Below are positions 24,101 through 33,100 of a stretch of 64,000 bases of DNA, piece by piece. The notes below the pieces were generated by a model. The model was not told the DNA's origin, did no database searches, and saw nothing but the letters and a program-made list of their open reading frames with translations. A program made the translations under genes and the position numbers. Where the stretch lies: the NCBI RefSeq assembly GCF_040802235.1, contig NC_133170.1, positions 47,439,501 through 47,503,500 of the forward strand. Reading direction: 5' to 3'. This DNA is from Manis javanica. Taxonomy: Eukaryota; Chordata; Mammalia; Pholidota; Manidae. Position 1 is the stretch's first letter; each line of letters starts with the position of its first letter.

Positions 24101-27100
24101 GCATCATTTGTGAAGGAGGGAGTAGAGGTAGTGTGACACCTGATAAAATTGTGATAGCAATAGTGTCAGAGGCTACAATTGGATTAGTAAGGCTTTCTTG
24201 TGGGTGGGTATATTGAATTCTTATTATCTCTGTATAAATATTAGTCTAGAAAGAAACTTATGCTCAGGGATAGGAATATTGGAGAAAGGACACATTCTCA
24301 GATTAGCCTCTAAAATAATGAGCGATTTCATTTTTATTTTTTTTTATTGATTTTAAATCCAGCAAGGTTATTTTCCAATAACTGCATTTCTATTGACCAT
24401 TCATATATATATTTTTATATATTTTTAAAGATGTTCTTTTTTAAGAAGCTAGAAAAAGAGCAGATTTAATAGTTGGTTCTTGTTGCGTATTGAGAACAAG
24501 GTTATGAAAATGAATTGACAAAGGTCAGATGTTTAGGGAGTGATTGTACTTACTTGGTTCCATTAATGTTAATGGATGTGGGTAGCTGAATCCCATGTGC
24601 CTTCTGAAGAATAGAGCCTTCATCCATGTTAATAAAGTTGTAATGCTGGTCTGCTTCAAACTGTGACTTTTATTAATTAATTTCAATTTTTTCTTTGATT
24701 TTGTTTATAAAAATACCCTAGAGATAGATCTTCTCTTTGTTTTGGAAGGAAAATGGAAATTCTCTCCTGCCTCTCACTTCCTATGGTACATCAAAAACAT
24801 AACCAGCAAGTTTAGAATAATTTGGGTCAGAGTCAAGTAGATATTCTTTACTTGAATGACTAGAGGCAATCGCTATTAGAGATATTTTTATGTTATTCTT
24901 TTGTATGAATAGGTCTTTAGAATACAGATGTTCATTATCTTTTTCTTCCATAGCTGTTCGGTTTGGTCGTATTCCTAAGCGTGAGAAACAGAGGATGCTA
25001 ATTGAAATGCAGAGCGCAATGAAGACCATGATGAACAGTCAGTTCAGTGGTCATCTGCAGAATGACATGTTAGTAGAGCATCATGAACAGACAGCCTTAC
25101 CAGCTCTGGAACAGTTACAGCCCAAGCCCCAGCTGGAACAAGAAAACATCAAAAGCTCTTCTCCTCCCTCTTCTGATTTTGCAAAGGAAGAAGTGATTGG
25201 CATGGTGACCAGAGCACACAAGGATACCTTTCTGTATAATCAAGAGCGAGTAAACTCCGTAGAGACCATTCAGCCCCAGAGAGAACGGATTCCCAAGAAC
25301 ATGGAGCAGTATAATTTAAATCATGACCATTGCAGCAGTGGGCTTAGCAGTCATTTTCCTTGTAGTGAGAGCCAGCAGCATCTCAATGGACAGTATAAAA
25401 GGAGGAACACAATGCATTACCCCAATGGGCATGCCATTTGTATTGCAAATGGACACTGTGTGAACTTCTCCAATGCATATACTCAAAGAGTATGTGATAG
25501 AATTTCAATAGATGGATTTTCTCAGAATGAGAACAAGAATAGTTACCTGTGCAACACTGGAGAGAGAATGCATCTGGTATAGTGAATCAATTTTTTTACC
25601 TACCTTACATCAAGGGAAGCTTTGAAGGTTTTATTTTATTGGGGATATAGCAACCTCAGGGACAGGGGTGGTGACAGAGAACCTAATAGATGTAAAAGTC
25701 AATTTTGTGCAGTATTTTAGGTCAAATACTTCTAACATACATCGTTTGTTGAATGACCTAGTTTCATGCAGTGCGAGGTTCCAAGCATGTGATTTGATTG
25801 ATACTGTGATTTGGATTAGGATTTTATGTAAAATATGGATCATGCAGAATTGGTCCTTTAATTCTTAGAAATCCCTTTCAGAAGTTAAGTATTCAGATTA
25901 ATAACTACCTTACTAGCTTTGGGATTTGCTCAAACGGCTGATCTTTTAGCTTGGCACAACCAGTAATTCTTTGATTTCTGTGAAAAGAGTTTCCTTTAAC
26001 CATTATAATGCAAGAGCTCTCTGGATATAGAACATGGTTGCTTTACTGTCTGAGAATTTAGGACTACCTTAATATACTAGCTCTAGGATTGTCTCAGGAT
26101 AGCTGAGGATTTTCTCATCCTGTGAGATGAGTTAATGTTATTTATATCATCCAAGTATATTTTATCAAATACAGCAGTTTACATGACAGTACAGTGTTTT
26201 TATTCAGCCAGAATCTCATCAAAAACAGCAGTACTATCATTTCTGGTTTAAACCATGAGGTCCTTTGATAGTGCTTGCTATTTTCTATAGCCAGGTAATT
26301 AAAGTTTTTTTTTTTTCATTTTCAAAATAGTTGACTCAACCCCAGTTCTTATGTTAGATTTTTTTTTGGTCATTTGTGAGTATTTGATTATATGGATCTG
26401 AAAGGTGACCTTATATTTTATTAGACTTAGTGGCTGCCTTATGGAGGGAAATATCTGTAAGCATTTAGGTTCCCGTTTTGTGATAGTCTCCATGGTTATG
26501 GAATCATCCCATTCATGGATCGCCTCTGGATTTAGTGAACATTTAAGTGCTGATTTTACTGATAGAGTACACATTGTATGTTAATAATCTTTTTAAGTGT
26601 CTTTATGCCTTCTTTGGCTTCTTATTTTTGGCTCCCCAATCCTGATTTTGAAGGTGCACCTTGTATCTCCAGTCATTGTTTTCCAATTGAACAACTAGAG
26701 GTCAGTGGGTATACCATTGTTTATGAAATAAATGGTCAGTGACCCTTTGTAGAAAGTGAGGCATCTCACTATATTTTCCTCTTTGAAATTACAGCATTGT
26801 AGTTGTGCCCATTTAGAAAAAAGTATGTTTTGAGATATTAGCTAAATAATGGGCTTGGGTTCTAGGCCTGTGACTTCTAGCTGTTTTTGGACAGGTCACT
26901 AAACCAAACTTCTTAGAGTTTCATTTTCTCATTTAAGGATAAGGTAATTATAATATCTGCTATAACTAAGTAATAGGTTGAGAATCCAGGTAATATGTAT
27001 GAATTTGTTTGAAAACCATAAAGCCAGCATAAGGTGGCAGTGGTGTTACTAAATAAACCTGTGCACCAGGCTTTTGATATAGCTTGTTACAGATCTTGTT

Positions 27101-30100
27101 TTTGCTTAGACTGCCTCTTTTATGATAATAAGATAATTGCTATTTAAATTAAGTTGCCATGAGGCTTTCTATAGTGAGGCAAGTAGCACATGGAGAAAGT
27201 GCTAGTATCAGTAGATTTTACTTGTGTCTGAGGGTTATTTTCATGTTGGGGTTTCTAGTAATGAGATGTCACTTTTGAAATTGCTTTATCACTTTTCACA
27301 ATTTTGAGTTTTCCTGTTTTGTGCATACTAGGTTTGTCCAATGAGTAAGTCTCCATATGTGGATCCTCATAAGTCTGGGCATGAAATCTGGGAGGAATTT
27401 TCAATGAGTTTCACCCCAGCAGTGAAAGAAGTGGTGGAATTTGCAAAGCGTATTCCTGGATTCAGAGATCTGTCTCAGCATGACCAGGTCAACCTTTTGA
27501 AGGCTGGGACTTTTGAGGTAGGTTTTATTTATCCTGGCTATTGATGCAGGGCATATATTGTTTAGTTTTCATGCACATTTTCATTCTTTTCTAAATAAGT
27601 ATAGTCCAGAGGCTGAAACTGCCAACAGGAGAATGACTATCTCAGGATCTTAGAAAGAGACTAAGTAAATCCAGGTTACTTAGGACTTGAAATATAAATG
27701 CTCTGTGTACCCAGTGTAAGAATGCCAGGTTTCTAGTATTGCTTTCATGTATGGATTTGATAGGTTTTCAGTGTTAGACACCTACTGAAAGCCTAGCCTG
27801 GCATTTATTGTGTTTAGTACAGAACACAAAGTATAAAAAGAATGTGGTTTTTGTCTTTTAAAAGACTAGAATATTTTGGGGATGTGTCAGACTTCTCTTA
27901 TGTGCCACCTCAGATCCTCTTGGCCTCACCTCACTCTAGAATCTTTGGCTACATTCTCTGCTCCAGCTTCTGTTGGTGGGATGTGTCCTGCCTGAGCTGG
28001 GGGCAGCCATTCTTGTCAGCCCTCACAGGACACAGAAAGCGCCTCTCACCTGTCTGCCCCAGGGTCTCCCTGTTGCTGCTGAAGTGTGAGAAGCCTCAGG
28101 ACTTGCTCCAAGCTTACTTATTCATTATCTGAAATGTAAGGTGGTGGGTGAGAAGTTGATATGTGGTGGGCCAAATATTTGTTCAGTGGGGGAAGGGAGC
28201 CTGTGGGGTAGATTTCCAGTCATGTCCCTGACAGTTCCACAAGAGTGAGCTTTCAGTTGTTGATACCCAGTGGCGGCGGGCTCAGTATGCATCCTCCTGT
28301 GCTTGCTCTCTTCCCTTCCCTGTCTTGTTTCCTTTCCTCACACTCCTGTGTTCACAGGTGCCAGGGCACACACCATGTAAACTTTCACCTTAGGTCTGGT
28401 TTCTGGGGCACCTGGACTAGAACAAAGAAGCCACATTCATAAATAAAATAGCTATGGTGTAGTTCAGGAGTAACACCTGTATGTCAGGGTTTTCAGTTTA
28501 AAGGAGAACATTAGATTTAAGATGTAAAACCAGAAGGGATGTCAGTGGTTAAGTTCAGTTCACTCATTTTTTAGGTTAGGTAACTATGGCCCAGAGAGGC
28601 AAAGAGACTTTTCTTGGATTACCAATAAATTAATAACCAGTCAGTCTAGAACACAAATTCCAGACTCCCGGGACTTGTGTTCTTTCTATCTTATGATCAG
28701 TATTGGGATTGCTGTGTTCCAGAGTTAACACCATCTTCATAGAAGGCTTACTCTTTTTGGATTGTCTTGGGTAAAAGAGGTCTTTATTTGGGTACATTGC
28801 AAAGGGAAGATGTTTGTTGAGTGTTCTCTGCTTATGAAAGAAACACATGACATAGATACACCATTTAGTGTAGTGGAGGGAGTGCTGTAGTAGATAAGCA
28901 GTTGTTGCCTGGTTTGTTTTCGATTTCAGTTGTAACTTAGTATCCAGAACACTTAGACACTGCAATGGTTCTCTTCATATGTTATCTTTTTGGGTTATGG
29001 TCTCATGAAATAGTCTAATTAGAGTTCTGCTGCTGCGTTTGCCTTGACTGCCTTTGGTGTTTTGATATTTCCAAGTGTTGTTGCATTGAAACATTGCTCT
29101 TTACTTAGGGCTCACAGACAATGAGATACCCTTGGTTGCTTAAAGAGATTCTTTAACGCCTTTGGCAAAGCTCAGTTTCAGATTTCTTGGCATCATTGCC
29201 TGCTTTAATTTTGTACTTGCATTTCAGAATCTTTATTAATAGAGCTTCAGAGTATCACAGGACTCAAATATTTTGCCACTGGTGGCTGGAATTTTTCTTT
29301 GATGTTCTTCTTGGAATATATATTGCCTTGGTAGAGAATTTCCCTTAGGGAAATGGTTCTGGATAAAAAAATAAATTCAGTTTTTCTTTTACATCTGTGG
29401 GAGGTTCTTAACTGACTTGAACACTCCGTTATTTCTTAGTATTTATTGAACTCCTCCAGGTACATTTAAGTCTTTTTCTTTTTCCAGGTTTTAATGGTAC
29501 GGTTTGCATCATTATTTGATGGAAAGGAGCGTACTGTCACCTTTTTAAGTGGAAAGAAGTATAGTGTGGATGATTTACACTCAATGGGAGCAGGGTATCT
29601 GCTAAACTCTATGTTTGAATTTAGTGAGAAGCTAAATGCCCTCCAACTTAGTGATGAAGAGATGAGTTTGTTTACAGCAGTTGTCCTGGTATCTGCAGGT
29701 AAGCAAGCTGGCTCAAAGTGAGCCACACCTAGAATATAGTGACCAGTGGGGAAGAAGGTGGCAGTTAACTAGGCTCCAGCAAGCTAAATAGTGGGGAGAA
29801 GGCCTTTAGGAATATGCTTAACTATGTGAATCTGTTTTCTTTGTATAATTAATTTTTTTTATCTTGATGGTAAAAGTCAAAAGTCCCATATGGTAATAAA
29901 ATTGTGATCTGGCCTCACATTTAACACTCTTAGCCTTTAGCTTTGGTTTATAATTCTTTACAAGTCTAAACCATTGTTGGATAGATTTATTTTTTTGGAA
30001 CGTTGTGTATCTACAGGTAGGTGGCTCTAATATGAATCTAAGTTTTAATTAAAATACTATGTGGGTTACTTGAAAATGTTAAAACTATCAAGTGTGGTTA

Positions 30101-33100
30101 TAAAAATCAGTGAATTATGTATGAGTGGTGGCTTTCACCCAGTTTTGCCATTGAATTTTCTGTGTGATTGGATAAATAATCTTATCCTTTGGGGACTTGG
30201 CTGCCTCACCCCGTGGAAGGGAGTGTGTTGTGTTGAGCCAGCATGAGGTCTGACCCAGAAGAGTCCGTCACTGTGCGAAGGAGTGACCAAGACTTCTGAC
30301 ATCTAATGTTTATTTACATGGGTCATTGATGATGTTTCCCAGTTTTCCTGCCACCTTGCATTTATACTGCAGTTACTTCTGACCAAAGTATTTTAAATTC
30401 AGACAATAGATATTAAGGCAGAGATTACTCCTAAATTACAAATTGGAAATTGAAACAGTGACTTTGCTGGGGACATGTAAGTAAGTGCCACCCATTACTA
30501 GTTTATAACTTTATTTAAAAATGTTTGTTGAGAATTTTAGAATATTTTTATATGACTTACTCTACTTCCCATTTGCTTACTACTGTGTAAAAGGCATTAT
30601 GAGGGTTATAAGGTACATGCTATGTCCCTGACTATGTGGTTTAACTACAAAGTCAGTAATTCTTAAGGAGAGTAAGTTCTTTATATATGTTAAAGGGTTA
30701 TAATAAGTGCCATAAATAAAGACTTAACGCCATTTGGAAGCATAACTTGGTGGCCTTTTCAGATCAGCTCTACTTGGGTAGCTAAAAACACTTCTGTGGG
30801 AATAGAGTAAAAGCGCAGGGATACGCTAATGCCTCATGCACTTTGCCTACAATTTTGTAGTTTGATACGTAATTAGTAATGTTTGAATTGACATCAGATT
30901 AATAAGTACTATTGTGAAACTGAAGGTAATCCATTCATATTAATTTATCTAATTAATACGCCTTATGTGCTGGGTGCTCAGGGGAAGGCAGAGCAAGTGT
31001 TAAGACAGGTTTGCTCCTGAAGTATTTATGTTCATTTGGAGAGGCAGAACCAGCACAAAAAGCTCTATGGTACTAAATTGTGTGGTTCTGACTGAGGTAA
31101 GTAATAGTTATAGGAAGGAAGGTGAAGTCATCTCAGAAGGCTTTGTAGGGAAGACGGAAGTGGAGTTGGAATTTGAAGGGTGGGTTATTGGGTTTTCCTG
31201 GCGAAAAAAAAAAAGATGGAATGGCATGGGAAGACATGAGCTAGGGCAGGGCAGGGGGCAGGTGGGCAAAGCCTGATGTGTACCTCACGGAGGAGGGGGA
31301 TAGAGGGCTTGTGAGTTAGGGGAGCGCCGGTTTATAGAATGACAGCTATGAGAGCTAAGCCCAGAACTTACAGCTGAAATACAGGACAGTGGCAAGTCAG
31401 TGTAACTTCTTAAGTAGGGGAATGATGAGGCACAAACAAAGTGATGCTTGACATTAGCCCTGCATTTTTATCCTGGGTGGGGTAGACTGTAAGTCATGTT
31501 ATCTGGAGAGCCAGGTTGAGAAGCTGCTGAAATAACTTCAGGTGTGAGGCAGGGGAGCAAGCTCTGCTGAGGGAGGTTTGGGCAGAGGCAGCAGAGGGGC
31601 TCCATCCCAGAGCTAGTTCAGAGGAAGAAATGAAGGCGGAGGGAGGGTAAGGGCTTCATATGCCAGGTGCTGTGTACTCTCTTCACTTATATTTTTCACC
31701 AGGAGCATGATTTTTATTTCATTTTAACTCCTTTTGGAAAAGTCTTGTTTTGTTTCCTGATCATAAGAATAATACAGGACCTTTGAAAAATTAGCAAATA
31801 TTAAGATGAAAGTAGAGATGAAAATATCACTACTAGAAAAGATCACTGTTAACATCAGGGTCTCTTTCCATTTACCTATCCATCCATTTACCCATTTGCT
31901 TGCTTTGATACATGGTATGTAAAAAAAATTTGATAGATAAGTAGAAAAAACTGATTATAAAAGAATACAATACATTTTTATTGTTTTGTCTGTATATGGA
32001 GATATACAAGCAACATATACATACATACATAGTTCCATGCATTTTAAAATAATAAGTTGAGTCCACTTAAACATATGATAGTGTTCATGTCAAATTTAAA
32101 TCTTTACCACTTTACAAGGACTGTTGCTATTTTTAAGCAGTGTCTAGGCAGGAAAATAAAGTTCAACAACTACAGGGGAATATAAAATGAAAAGTTTCTT
32201 CTTCCTTCTACTCCAAGCCTGTTCTTCAGAGAAATAGATTTCTAACCATGTTTCTTTTTAATTGTTCTGATGGTTGCTCACCCAACTCTAGAAACTATGT
32301 GTATATACTTCCTCTTTTTATTTAGTAGATATAATTGATAAATAATAGTACCTTCTCACTTTGCCGTCTCAATTGTTACATTTTATTTTTACAGTTACTG
32401 TATTGGTTTTATTTATAATTTTAATATGTTCACATTCTTTGGACTCTTCCTCATATAGGAAATCAGTATCTCCTTTCTTCCATATCCTGGCTTTTGCTAT
32501 ACCACTTCTTTTACATTGTCAAGTATTAAAACATTTACATTCTGTTCTATAGCTGTGATTAGTTTCCATGCTTTATTATGACTCTAAAAATTGAAAAGTT
32601 AAAAGATCAGTATTTACAGTATTATGATTATATAAATAGCACTCATAGTGTTCACACAATGGAGTTGAAATGGTAGACAAGGCGATGTAAACCTCTGCCC
32701 TAACCTGCACCACCTAAAGGGGAAATGTTCCAACTATTAGATAACAAAGGGATTATTTATTTATAGTCTCTATCAGTTGTTTAGAATTAGGCAGCATTAT
32801 AGTTTGCTTTCTATTTAAAATAACTTTTTTTTCTTGGAATCTACAGTTGCCTTCTGGTTTTCATTTTGTTTTTAGTTGTCAGATAAAATGCTAGTTAATT
32901 CCTAGAACTCATTATATAATTTTATCCTCATAACAGATTTCCAATGTGAGCTAGGACATGTTGTCCTTAGTTATATAGGCAAGGAATTTGAGGAACAGAG
33001 GGGTTAAATAATTTGCCCAAGGTCACATTTTTAATAATTGACTAAGTAGGCATAAAGGCTTTCTACTATATTACTTGTTAACAGCTGCTAAGGGAGTGAG

